Positions 28,349-37,441 of a stretch of DNA of 64,000 nt are shown here, in pieces. The notes under the pieces were generated by a model that was not told where the DNA came from, did no database searches, and was given only the letters and a program-made list of their open reading frames with translations. A program made the translations under genes and the position numbers. Every line of letters begins with the position of its first letter. Within the stretch, counting starts at the first letter, position 1. Where the stretch lies: NCBI GenBank assembly GCA_965220365.1, contig OZ244823.1:1612001-1676000 (forward strand), given 5' to 3'. The DNA is from Bin80 sp965220365. GTDB lineage: Bacteria > Bacteroidota > Rhodothermia > Rhodothermales > Bin80.

Positions 28349-29812
28349 ATGGACAAAGTAACAGACGGTAATGATGGAGTCGGAAACGATCTCCAGATGT
28401 CGCCGGAACAGATGCTAACACTTGCACGCCAAACGGCAGAGTTGGTAGTGCAGCGCATTGAGAATTTGCCCGAAGAAGGTGCTTGGGCGGGAGAGTTCCG
28501 GCGAGATCTTGAGGATCAATTGATGAAGCCCCCGCCCGAGGAGAGCCGTTCGGCTTTGCAAGTGATAGAGGAGGCTGCACATGAAATCCTTCCTGCCGCG
28601 CTGCGCTTAGACCATCCGCGCTGTTTCGGATTTATCCCTTCCCAGCCCACTTGGCCTGGAGTCTTGGCTGACTTCATGGTTGCCGGATTTAATATCAACC
28701 AGAGCTCTTGGCTGATTTCGAGTGGTCCGAGCCAGCTAGAACTTGTCGTGGTCGATTGGTTTCGGCGCTGGATTGGCTATCCAGAAAATGCGGGAGGCGT
28801 GTTGACAAGTGGGGGTTCGGCGGCAAATCTGGATGGTCTTGTTGCGGCGCGGGAGACTGCGGGCAATCCGGAACGGGGTACTCTGTATATGAGTGACCAG
28901 AGCCACAGTGCGCTCATCAAAGCGGCTAGGATTATGGGTCTTCGTCCAGACTGTATTCGTATGATTCCGACCGACGAGCGTTTCCGCATAGACATGGATG
29001 CGCTTGCTGAGATCGTAGCCGAGGACAGAACTGCCGGATTCAATCCCATCGCGGTATGTGCGAACGCTGGGACATCCAGCTGCGGAGCTGTTGATCCGCT
29101 GGAAGCGATGGCGGACTATTGTGAGGCCCAGGATATATGGCTTCACGTTGACGCCGCTCACGGGGGCTTTGTCATGGTGACCGAGGAAGGTAGGAATATC
29201 TTGCGTGGAATTGAGCGTGCAGATTCAATTGTGCTGGACGCGCATAAGTGGTTTTTCCAACCTTATGAAGTGGGGGGCCTGATGGTGAAGGACTTACGTA
29301 CCCTTGAGCGGGCGTTTGTCGGCAAGTGTGACATTCTTCAGGACACGATCTGGGGTGCTGGTCATCCAAATTTTTCGGATAGAGGCTTGCAACTTAGCCG
29401 TTCCGTTAGGGCATTAAAAATCTGGATGTCCGTTCAAACCTTCGGTATGGCCGCATTTCGGAGTGCCCAATTGCATGGGATGGTGCTCGCGCGTCAAATT
29501 GAGGAGTATGTTGAGGCGAGTACTGTCTTAGAGATGTTGGCACCTGTGGCACTGGGAATTGCGTGCTTCCGCGTCAATCCCGAGAACACCGATCTTGACG
29601 AGGATATGTTGGAAACAATCAACAGGACCGTACTCGCTCGAGTCTTCTGGGAAGACCATGCGTTCATATCATCAACACGTCTTGGCGGAATATTAGCGCT
29701 CAGGATGTGTGTCATCAACTATACGACGACTTGGAACGAGGTGCACGAGACATTGGAGACCATCTCGAAATTCGGAATGGAGAGTTTGGTTCAAGACGTA
29801 TCTCCAGACTGA
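28349..29812 (+). CDS. PLP-dependent group II amino-acid decarboxylase (AADC-like)
   Basis: 487 aa from ATG 28349; a TTG directly precedes it in frame. Fold-type I PLP enzyme with HPRCFGFIPSQPTWPGVL at the entry to the active site, GVLTSGGSAANLDGLVAARE, cofactor-ring stacking/Asp block HVDAAHGGF, and the PLP Lys in SIVLDAHKWFFQPYEVGG. This is the aromatic-L-amino-acid/glutamate decarboxylase superfamily and the length fits. Substrate may be an aromatic amino acid, judged only by overall resemblance. Cytoplasmic homodimer expected. Divergent from the aldehyde dehydrogenase gene. Confidence 0.9.
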   Translation: MDKVTDGNDGVGNDLQMSPEQMLTLARQTAELVVQRIENLPEEGAWAGEFRRDLEDQLMKPPPEESRSALQVIEEAAHEILPAALRLDHPRCFGFIPSQPTWPGVLADFMVAGFNINQSSWLISSGPSQLELVVVDWFRRWIGYPENAGGVLTSGGSAANLDGLVAARETAGNPERGTLYMSDQSHSALIKAARIMGLRPDCIRMIPTDERFRIDMDALAEIVAEDRTAGFNPIAVCANAGTSSCGAVDPLEAMADYCEAQDIWLHVDAAHGGFVMVTEEGRNILRGIERADSIVLDAHKWFFQPYEVGGLMVKDLRTLERAFVGKCDILQDTIWGAGHPNFSDRGLQLSRSVRALKIWMSVQTFGMAAFRSAQLHGMVLARQIEEYVEASTVLEMLAPVALGIACFRVNPENTDLDEDMLETINRTVLARVFWEDHAFISSTRLGGILALRMCVINYTTTWNEVHETLETISKFGMESLVQDVSPD

Positions 29813-29951
29813 GCGAGTATTTTCCGGTCCAGATGCCAGTGGATGACTTAGGAGAGCTAAACGTATCCCTATGTTCAGGCATGAGACTGATTGGACACAG
29901 AGATCCATCCATGTTGTAAGGGCTTGGTTTAAATATGGGCCATTCGTTTGG

Positions 29952-31397
29952 TCATTGACAGAGGTGTTGGTTGTGATACAACGGATAGACTACCAATTCC
30001 TCGGTCACTGCACTTCCCCCCTCGGCAAATAGCCCTAAGCCTCTGCTCTCTGGGAAAATCAGATCGGTGATGACCACGCCGCCAGGGTCAGCGAACAGTT
30101 CAACACTACAACGGTCAACGATGATGGTTAGATGTATCCAAGCGTTTGAATCACGGTAGATGCGGGCAGTATGGCAGCCGGCAAAAGAGCTGTGAAACGG
30201 CACATGGCCTTCCTGATTACGCTCAATAAATACAGACTCCTGCTCGGCATCAAAACCGATAAGTGTATGGGGAGCGTCTACGGCGCCTAATTGAATCCCG
30301 GCACGATGTGCATTGACGATTCTGAGCGCAAGTCGAATTTCGAAAGCTTCGCTTGTCACCGGCAAGACCACAGGCGAGTTGGGTGAAACTGTAGAGCCGT
30401 TCGATTCGAAAGCAGGTTTTTTACGTAATTTTGATGTCCAAGGGGGAATTCTTTGTCCTAATCTCAGATCAGCCGGTGTCGAAATCAGGGCGCATTCTCG
30501 TGGGAAAGACATCTGCCCGCGCCACGACTCGGTTGGAATTACATCAGCATACGCCCAATTATTCATCCAGCCCAGCCATATCGGTAGGGCGCCGGGGTGA
30601 TGATTGAATGACTGTGCGGCATAAAAATCAGCACCACCATCAAGCCACAGAACTGTATTCTGACTTGTTTTAAATACCTCACCATCAAATTCACCCACAA
30701 AGTATTGGCCTCCAGAGCCCCCCGCCTGTGCATTTGAGCCTACATCCACTTTTAGTACCCAACGATGGTCTCCATTTCTGTGCTGGACGGGAAGATACAG
30801 CAACTCAGGGCACTCCCAGTTCAGTACATCAGTGGCACCACAGGGTCCGAATGTACTCAAATGTGACCATGACTTTAGATTCGACGATCCATAGAATTGT
30901 ACCTGTTTAGCTTCTGACAACGTGACGGTCATGATCCATTTTTGCGTGGGGGCGTGCCAATGTACAGAGGGATCCCGGAAGTGGCGTGATCCAATGTCCA
31001 ATACGGAGTTATTACTGTATTTCGTCCAGGTTTGTCCCTGATCAGTGCTCCAGGCAATATTTTGTGTTTCCAACCCGGAGTCGGATTGATGACCCGTGTA
31101 GATTGCAATTAAGGCCCCTTCGCCAAAGCCGGCTGTATTGAATTGGTCACATACAGTTGACCCCGAGAAGATCATCAAATTCTCCTTTGCAGCCAATGCT
31201 ACAGGCAAGTGTTCCCAATTCAGCAGATCCCTGCTGATTGCATGTCCCCATGAGAGATGTCCCCACTTTGCTTCAAAGGGATTGTGTTGATAGAAAAGAT
31301 GGTAGTTTCCGTCATTCCAGATCAACCCATTCGGGTCATTGGCCCAGCACCTGGGAGGTGTAAAATGGACCAGAGGTCTGAAGCAGTCACCATTCAT
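29952..31397 (-). CDS. GH32 beta-fructosidase, probably intracellular
   Basis: 481 aa from ATG 31397, five nt after the PorV stop; a farther ATG at 31424 would overlap it. The three GH32 blocks are WANDPNGLIWNDG, HFRDPSVHW and NWECPELLYL. No signal peptide is present. It is clearly related to, but diverged from, the secreted enzyme at 12821. Expected to release fructose from sucrose or imported fructo-oligosaccharides in the cytoplasm. The upstream gene is a 5'-truncated PorV-like remnant next to an ISL3 element, so its original promoter may have been lost or replaced. Confidence 0.88.
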   Translation of the reverse strand: MNGDCFRPLVHFTPPRCWANDPNGLIWNDGNYHLFYQHNPFEAKWGHLSWGHAISRDLLNWEHLPVALAAKENLMIFSGSTVCDQFNTAGFGEGALIAIYTGHQSDSGLETQNIAWSTDQGQTWTKYSNNSVLDIGSRHFRDPSVHWHAPTQKWIMTVTLSEAKQVQFYGSSNLKSWSHLSTFGPCGATDVLNWECPELLYLPVQHRNGDHRWVLKVDVGSNAQAGGSGGQYFVGEFDGEVFKTSQNTVLWLDGGADFYAAQSFNHHPGALPIWLGWMNNWAYADVIPTESWRGQMSFPRECALISTPADLRLGQRIPPWTSKLRKKPAFESNGSTVSPNSPVVLPVTSEAFEIRLALRIVNAHRAGIQLGAVDAPHTLIGFDAEQESVFIERNQEGHVPFHSSFAGCHTARIYRDSNAWIHLTIIVDRCSVELFADPGGVVITDLIFPESRGLGLFAEGGSAVTEELVVYPLYHNQHLCQ

Positions 31398-31401
31398 CGG
31401 A

Positions 31402-32240
31402 TTACCTGAAGACATCCATTCCAACGCGTTGTACTAGCCCAAGCTCACCATAATCACTGAGGGCATAGTTAAGATTGAGACGTGTGCGTGCAATCGTCAC
31501 AGCGAGTCCACCACCGAATGACCATTGTCCGGTATCGTGATTGGGTTGGTAGCCTGCACGAAATTGAAGAAGGTCTGCATAACTCCATTCTGCCCCTAAG
31601 TGTGCGAGCGGCTTTCCGTCATTAGGTTTAGATGCAGTGGTACTCAGTGTCAGCCGCGTACGTGGGGTCTGAATGGCATCCATGCTCAGACCAAAAGTAA
31701 ATTCGCTAGGCAGTGGGTAGCCCTCATTAACGTAGGTTAATTCTGAGCCAAAATTTGAAATCATCATTCCAAAACTGAACCCCCGAAATCCGGTGACATG
31801 CAGCACTGCAATGTCTGCTGACACAGCCCATGATACAAAGTCGCTGGCTAGCGTAGATTCAATATAATTGAATGTACCCCCAAAACTGATACGGTCTGTT
31901 AAATAACGGGAGTAACTCAGGCCAGCACGATAATCAAAGACACGGAATGTAGCTCCCGTGCCATCCGGCTGTAGGGGAGTTCGCACTTTCATTGCATCCG
32001 TGTATAGGGCGGTGAGGGAAAACGCAAAGGTGCCAACCCGACGACCGAAAGAATGGGAGACCGCCACAAAGTCATGGCCGATGTCTGCGTACAGGGCAGT
32101 GTGATTGAAACTGATCGCCGTGTTCTGGATTCGGGCAAGGCCAGCGGGGTTATAATAGGCTGCCTCAGCTCCAGACGAGAGGGGGATATATGCGTTTCCC
32201 ATTGCACTCGCGCGGGCATGCACTCCTATTTTTAAGGCTC
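31402..32240 (-). pseudogene. PorV/PorQ-family outer-membrane protein, 5' truncated
   Basis: The frame is readable from about 32240, with LKIGVHARASAMGNAYIP, which matches the conserved early motif of PorV-like proteins (FLKIGVGARASAMG...). The signal peptide and first strands are missing. Further family features are AAYYNPAGLARIQNT, a strand-rich body and a terminal beta-strand ending VQRVGMDVFR. PorV proteins are outer-membrane barrels linked to type IX secretion or lipid/solute traffic. An ISL3 element begins about 20 bp upstream, and the far side of that element does not encode the missing N-terminus, so an IS-linked deletion is likely. An ATG at 32223 exists, but a protein from it could not be exported normally. 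Confidence 0.7.
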
Positions 32241-32245
32241 TTCAC

Positions 32246-33502
32246 TTATTTTAGTGAGCCGGGTCTATTTCGGACACTTTCTGGATAGAGATCGAGTCCT
32301 CCCAGATAGAAATAGATGGCATGAGTTAAGCGCTGAACATTTCGGAAGCCACGGCTGCGGATTTTGACGGTTTTGATTCGGCTGTTGATGCTTTCCGCCG
32401 GGCCGTTGCTCACCTTGAGAACGATCGCATTGATGATTCCCCATAGATATTCTCGAATGGTTTTGGCCACTTTTTTCATTGGTTCAAGTCGGCATCGCAC
32501 CGCCCAACTCAGCCAACGTTTCCAGCCCTTGAGCGCCCAGGTACGACGGACATAGTGCCACAACTTCTGGGACAGATCTTTGAGTGCCCATGCTCTGGCG
32601 GTACGTAACGAACTGTTCTGTAATTGCTGGAATCGTTTCTTTTGAGTTGTGGACATGTTTTTCCGGTTCGTCAGCCAATCGTACTTGGTGCCTTTGAGGT
32701 ACGGATTCCCTTGTTGCATCAATTCTTTGTGCTCTTTCCGACGAACCTGATCCACGGTTTCTCCGATTTTCTTCGCAACATGAAATCGGTCAAACGCAAT
32801 CTTCTGCTCCGCTCCAGGAACACAGTCCTTTGTGGTGTTGATCTACGCGGGCCACATATCCATACTTACACTTTTGATCTTGGCCAGCTGGTCTGGACTC
32901 TGTTGATCGTACCAGTGCTTCAAAGATGCCTTGGTCCGCCCTTCACCTGCATAGAGTACCGTGCCAGTCGTGGAATCCGACACCACCGTCATGTATTTGT
33001 GCCCTCTCTTATAGGACGTCTCATCCATGCCGATCCGGGTAAACGACTGCTCCAACCTTCGCGCAAGCCCTCGTTCAACCGCACGCTGCATCACCCCGTC
33101 AACCGCGGTCCAACTCAGCCCCAACAAGCGTGCTACGGCCGAGATGCTCGCCTCTTGCAACCAGTCCATCACCATCGCCTCGTACGAAAATGTCATCCGG
33201 GCACTTCGACTCGCCCACGGAATCGCGATCGTACGAACCCCATGTTCCGTACACTTGACCCGAGCAAGGGCAGTGACCACATACGTGTGATACGTCCCCG
33301 TATCCAGATGACGCCAGGTCCGAGGACGCCGGTCGTAGACCGGACAAACCCGGTCACACTTGGGACAGGTTAACGTAGATTCATCCTCGCAACGTACATG
33401 AAGAAAAACCTTGCAAGATTCCTTATCCGTCGTGATCTTGGAGATCTGCCACGGAGACGCAATGCCATACACATCATTGATTTCATCAAATTCTACACTC
33501 AT
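32246..33502 (-). pseudogene. ISL3 transposase with in-frame amber codon
   Basis: N-terminal part (33502-32843, 219 codons) has the ISL3 zinc-ribbon CPKCDRVCPVYD, helix-turn-helix SAVARLLGLSWTAVDGVM and the first acidic block GMDETSYKRGH. It ends SMDMWPA-TAG. The same frame continues without a gap as INTTKDCVPGAEQKIAFDRF and then to VRNRPGSLK. Family members have Tyr at the stop position (DMWPAYI), so a single TAC/TAT to TAG change explains it. The C-terminal frame runs through the terminal repeat and uses a stop 15 nt outside the element. Inactive unless the amber is suppressed. Confidence 0.85.
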
Positions 33503-33548
33503 GGAATATCGGCTGATTTAGATACAGAAAAACTTGGACAATAGACCC
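32261..33548 (-). mobile_element. ISL3-family insertion sequence
   Basis: 1288 bp bounded by imperfect inverted repeats of about 26 bp: GGGTCTATTTCGGACAC at the left end and, reversed, GGGTCTATTGTCCAAG at the right. Carries one transposase gene interrupted by an amber codon. ISL3 elements make 8-bp target duplications; the flanks here (AGTGAGCC and ATCAATCA) do not match, so one side has probably been rearranged after insertion. This agrees with the truncated PorV gene beside it. Confidence 0.78.
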
Positions 33549-34064
33549 ATCAATCAGCCTGATGGGATCTCCCAAGTCAAACCGATTTTGCCAAAATTAC
33601 TCACAAATCAAACACCTCTCACTATATTTGTTGAAGACCCAGAAAAATTAACCATAGGATGGTCACTCTCAAGACTTCGTGCGAACTCTCGATGTAACAT
33701 TTATGATTACCATTCCGAAAGGACAACTGCACGGATGTATCTCCATGTTGATAGGTTCTTACCGATTTATATGCTGCAGCGTATGGCCAGGAATTGGGTA
33801 TACATGATAAACCAATTGCGTGACAGGACAAAATATCATGCACCAGGAAATTTTATTACTGCCACAGTAATGTGTCATGGAAATAGGCCGCAATAATTAG
33901 AACCTTCAAAAGCGGCAAAATCGCGACAAACTGACCTCGGGGGACAGTTCAAAAATAAAAAGTTCGGGGCAGGATGGATTGGTGGCGGGAATAGACAAGG
34001 AACAAGCTCGCGTGATATTCGTGAATAACTTATGTCTTCCTGACCACCTGAATGTGATAGAAAC
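33549..34064. other. 516-bp region between ISL3 and ATPase copy 2
   Basis: A plus-strand frame stays open to 33896, but it begins inside the IS end and resembles no family I know (contains IFVEDPEKLTIGWSLSRLR). It may be the truncated end of a gene cut by the IS. The last 100 bp before the ATPase are homologous to the leader of ATPase copy 1. Confidence 0.35.
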
Positions 34065-35195
34065 ATGCGTAAATCCCGGAGACCCGGCCCCGTGACCGCA
34101 GCGTTTGACCGCGGCCGTGCGAAGTATTTTCATGGCAGGAAGCGGATATTGCGGGATTTCAATGAACTTGTAGAGCGTGCAACTCAGGCGGATTCTGGCA
34201 CGACCTTTCTGATTCAGGGTGCTCCTGGTGCAGGAAAGACTGCACTTCTCTGTAAATGTGGTGAACTGGTGAAGGATCTAGGGTGGAAGACCGTAGAGGT
34301 AAACCCGCGAGCGCTATGGAATTCTGATGAATTACTCCACTCTCTCGGCTTGGGAAAACGCCCTGGTGTCACAGAGGCTTCCGCAGAGGTTGGTGCTGGT
34401 TCCCTTGTGAGAGCTGGTATTAAATCTGGACTGCCTGCGCGTACAACGTTGGAGATACTTCGGGGAGGGGATGATCCCCTGTTGCTCAGGTTGGATGAAG
34501 CACAAATGCTACAGACCACTATCTCTCCCCTTCCACCAGATCAGTATGGAATCGCAACGGGCTTGCTCAACGCGATTCATAACGGCAGACTGGATAGACC
34601 CGTCATCTTGATTGCGGCAGGCCTAGGACCAACGACAAAGACTTTTGAGTCGCTTGGGATCTCACGGTTTGCGAAGCGTTGTAGAGTGGAATTAGGGGCG
34701 TTGGGCAAGGAAGCGGAACGTGCAGTTCTACGCGACTGGCTCACGGAGGACGGCAAAGCTACGGGGGATACAACTGCATGGATTGATGCGATTGCCAAAG
34801 AAACCCACGGATGGCCTCAGCACATCTTATCGTATGTAGAGCCTGCACTGGATCAACTGCACGCAGACAAGACGGTGATGACTGCAGAGGGATTGAATGC
34901 CGTCCTAGAGGCGGGGCGTGCGGGGCGGACTGCGTATTATAAGCAACGGGCCGAAGGTTTCCCGGAAGAAGAGCGCCAATCCCTTGCAAGACTATTTAGT
35001 GAGATTTCAGTCGGAGAGAGTGTGCAGCTTCGCGAGATTATGTCCTTCTTAATCCAAGAGTACAGCCAAGACAAAGCAGATGCACTATTTCGTCGCGCAG
35101 AGGAAAAGGGGATCATTGATCAGAGGGACGGGCGTTATGTTATCCCGATCCCGTCGATGCATGATTGGCTGGTGTCCAATTACGCCCGTATCTAG
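34065..35195 (+). CDS. AAA+ ATPase with C-terminal winged helix, copy 2
   Basis: 376 aa, ATG 34065 (MRKSRRPGP...). Walker A GAPGAGKT, Walker B LLLRLDEAQ, sensor-1-like VILIAAGLGPTT, RVELGALGKEAERA, then a winged-helix C-terminus (VQLREIMSFLIQEYSQDKAD; ends PSMHDWLVSNYARI). Intact. The segment between Walker A and B (ASAEVGAGSLVRAGIKSG) differs from the other two copies in residues but keeps a Gly/Ala-rich hydrophobic pattern. The stretch KATGDTTAWIDAIAKETHGW is nearly identical to copy 1. About 100 bp upstream are alignable with copy 1 and about 100 bp downstream with copy 3, so the duplicated unit was longer than the gene. Role unknown; related NTPases serve DNA replication, transposition (TniB/TnsC) or secretion (ExeA). 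Confidence 0.78.
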   Translation: MRKSRRPGPVTAAFDRGRAKYFHGRKRILRDFNELVERATQADSGTTFLIQGAPGAGKTALLCKCGELVKDLGWKTVEVNPRALWNSDELLHSLGLGKRPGVTEASAEVGAGSLVRAGIKSGLPARTTLEILRGGDDPLLLRLDEAQMLQTTISPLPPDQYGIATGLLNAIHNGRLDRPVILIAAGLGPTTKTFESLGISRFAKRCRVELGALGKEAERAVLRDWLTEDGKATGDTTAWIDAIAKETHGWPQHILSYVEPALDQLHADKTVMTAEGLNAVLEAGRAGRTAYYKQRAEGFPEEERQSLARLFSEISVGESVQLREIMSFLIQEYSQDKADALFRRAEEKGIIDQRDGRYVIPIPSMHDWLVSNYARI

Positions 35196-35204
35196 GAAAA
35201 GGAA

Positions 35205-35354
35205 ATGTCATCTAAGTTGATCGGTCAGAGTCAAGACCAGAGTTCCTCGTCCATGGTTACAAAGAGGAATCTTGATCAGGGAATCTCTGCTCAACCCCTA
35301 GGGCAACTTCGTGACGTAGAGGAACGGGATTCTGGAATGGATTTGGAACGCTGA
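35205..35354 (+). CDS. Possible 49-aa ORF in the conserved tail of ATPase copy 2
   Basis: ATG 35205 follows a good ribosome-binding-like GGAAAAGGAA and is 9 nt after the ATPase stop, in the same frame. The product starts MSSKLIGQSQDQSSS and ends EERDSGMDLER. The last 15 codons and the next 20 codons after its TGA align with the tail of copy 3 (LEDRSSGMGSGR, TGA, PAIILVCTTAGLARW). It is either a real small gene or a relic of a longer downstream gene; I cannot choose. Confidence 0.35.
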   Translation: MSSKLIGQSQDQSSSSMVTKRNLDQGISAQPLGQLRDVEERDSGMDLER

Positions 35355-35785
35355 CCTGCGACCACCTTTACCTGTATCACAAAGGGGCTCCGAAAATGGG
35401 GACTGATCAGTGATATGCCCAAGAAAGCGTGAGCTTCCTAGAATTGCGTTGGGGACTCTTGGAGCTCCCTAGGCGGTGCAGTCCTCCTAGGAAACTCAGT
35501 GCAGAAATCTCTCTAAAAACAGTTTGAAAACAGATTCCACGAATTTAGGCATCCATATGTTGGAATACCGTGCTGATATCTTCCGGCATAAGGTCATTTT
35601 TTATCCCGGTACAGTAAATAAGGGATCATTGGGTCGAAATTAGGTTACATATTGAACAGATTGCGTATATTCCACTTTTAAGAGCGGATGCTCGGAGGAT
35701 CTACCCTAGTTGGTGGGTTTTATTCTGGGGATCGACTCTATATTACACAGTTTTCATAACCAAACGTTTTACCAATCAAACCACG
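35355..35785. other. 431-bp intergenic region
   Basis: The first 45 bp continue the tail homology with copy 3 (PATTFTCITKGLRKWG in the ATPase frame). The remainder has no recognisable gene, repeat or RNA. Confidence 0.4.
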
Positions 35786-35971
35786 ATGAATAGATATAGT
35801 GAGCTTAAGACCATCGTTGATGGCGCTGAATCCGATTTTACCAAGTTCCACGACAAAGAGATAGATGCCGCGGGTACTCGTGTTCGTAAAACCATGTTGG
35901 ACTTGAGGAATCTTGCCAATACGATCCGTAAGGAAGTGCAGGAGGAAAGAAACAGTAGGAAGGCGGGTTAA
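35786..35971 (+). CDS. Histone H1-like (Hc1-type) small protein
   Basis: 61 aa: MNRYSELKTIVDGAE, then FHDKEIDAAGTRVRKTMLDL, and RNLANTIRKEVQEERN. This matches the short histone H1-like proteins common in Bacteroidota, whose signature is AGTRVRKxMxxLkxLaxxIRkeVq. One long helix with basic clusters. Probable nucleoid-associated DNA-binding or small regulatory protein; the H1 name comes from sequence likeness to chlamydial Hc1 and the exact role is not settled. Monocistronic. Confidence 0.75.
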   Translation: MNRYSELKTIVDGAESDFTKFHDKEIDAAGTRVRKTMLDLRNLANTIRKEVQEERNSRKAG

Positions 35972-36190
35972 GAAAGCACTTGGCCTCCTCGCAGGTATCT
36001 TGCTTGTTGCTTGGTTGGTCGGTAGCATTTGAGTTGGGGGGTGCGGCGTTCGTTCTCCCCACGGTGTCCCCTCGCTTTTTCTGCCTGGGAGTCGGTCGTT
36101 GTGTGCACAGACTCCATCGCGCAGTTCTGTGAGAGACTGGTGGTGGGCGGGTTCTATCCCCTCAGAGAGAGGAACAGGGAGAGGGTGCGG

Positions 36191-37408
36191 TTATTCGTGA
36201 CGGAGCGCTTCGATCGGGTTCAGTGCGGAAGCTTTACGCGCAGGATAGAAGCCGAAGAAGATGCCAACAGCCGCAGAAAACGCCAGTGCAACCATGATGG
36301 TGGTAGGGGAGGTAACGGTATTCCAGCCCGTCAACTGGCTCAATATGCTTGAGCCAGCAAAGCCAATCCCAACTCCAATTGCGCCGCCCAACACACTCAT
36401 GACAATGCTCTCAACAAGAAATTGAGTCAGCACATCCCGTCCGCGGGCGCCTATGGCCATACGAATTCCAATCTCACGGGTGCGCTCGGTCACAGATACG
36501 AGCATAATGTTCATGATTCCAATTCCTCCAACGAGGAGTGAGATGGAAGCAATCGCGGCCAAAAGCATGGTCATGACTTCTGTGGTTCCCTGTTCGGCTG
36601 CAGCGAGATCGTTCTGGTTACGTACAGTGAAGTCATCTTCGGCAAATTGTGCCAGGCCATGAGATTCCCGCATAATAGCCCGGATTTCTTCTTGTGCCGC
36701 AGGAATATCACGTGATGAGGGTGTACTTGCTAGAATCTGGAATATGCGACTCCATCCGCTGAGTCGGGTTTGGACGGTCGTGTAGGGAGCAAAAATCACA
36801 TCATCCTGGTCTGTACCACTGGCGGTTTGCCCCTTGGGTTCAAGGACGCCAATGACCTGCACGGGAACGTTACGTACCTGTACGGTCAGTCCGACGGGGT
36901 CCTCTCCAGGAAAGAGGTTCTCTGCTACAGTATGCCCTAGCACGATGACACGTCGCATCTGGCGCTGCTCACTTTGGTCAAAGAAACTGCCATACTTAAG
37001 GTCCCAATTCCGGATAATCTGGTAATCTGTTGAGACTCCATTAATGGTTGTACGCCAGTTTCCCTGACCTCCAATAACCTGTGTTCGACTAAACACGACC
37101 GGGGAAACCGCAGAAATGATCAGGCTCTCTCGTTTAATTTTTTCAAAATCCTTGACAGTGAGGCGATTATAACTTTGTGCACCCCGGCTTACACCACCCT
37201 GGCTGCTGGCACCCGGGGTGACAACGATCATGTTGGTCCCCAGAGTATTGATTTGCTCTTGAATCTGGGATTGTGCACCCTGTCCGATGGCGACCATAAC
37301 AATGACAGCACCAACACCAATGACAATCCCTAGCATGGTCAAGAGTGTACGCATTTTGTTTTTCAAAATGCTCTGGGAGGCAACCTTGATGAGTGTTGAA
37401 GCTTTCAT
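36191..37408 (-). CDS. macB: MacB-like ABC transporter permease (FtsX domain)
   Basis: 405 aa. First TM segment with LLTMLGIVIGVGAVIVMVAI, a large periplasmic MacB_PCD domain, and three C-terminal TM helices with MLLAAIASISLLVGGIGIMN and the FtsX motif VTERTREIGIRMAIGAR. The ATPase is a separate gene (37442), unlike E. coli MacB, in which both are fused. Last gene of an operon with an ATPase and adaptor. Together they should form a MacAB-type tripartite efflux pump for peptides or macrolide-like compounds, or for lipoproteins. A TolC-like partner is not in the window. Confidence 0.9.
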   Translation of the reverse strand: MKASTLIKVASQSILKNKMRTLLTMLGIVIGVGAVIVMVAIGQGAQSQIQEQINTLGTNMIVVTPGASSQGGVSRGAQSYNRLTVKDFEKIKRESLIISAVSPVVFSRTQVIGGQGNWRTTINGVSTDYQIIRNWDLKYGSFFDQSEQRQMRRVIVLGHTVAENLFPGEDPVGLTVQVRNVPVQVIGVLEPKGQTASGTDQDDVIFAPYTTVQTRLSGWSRIFQILASTPSSRDIPAAQEEIRAIMRESHGLAQFAEDDFTVRNQNDLAAAEQGTTEVMTMLLAAIASISLLVGGIGIMNIMLVSVTERTREIGIRMAIGARGRDVLTQFLVESIVMSVLGGAIGVGIGFAGSSILSQLTGWNTVTSPTTIMVALAFSAAVGIFFGFYPARKASALNPIEALRHE

Positions 37409-37441
37409 GGATACATAAGAGTCAGGTACTTCGTGCAGTTT

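Noticed and set aside
33534..33896. 120-codon plus-strand frame after ISL3
   Set aside because: Starts inside the IS end and resembles nothing known; kept only as a note in the intergenic entry.
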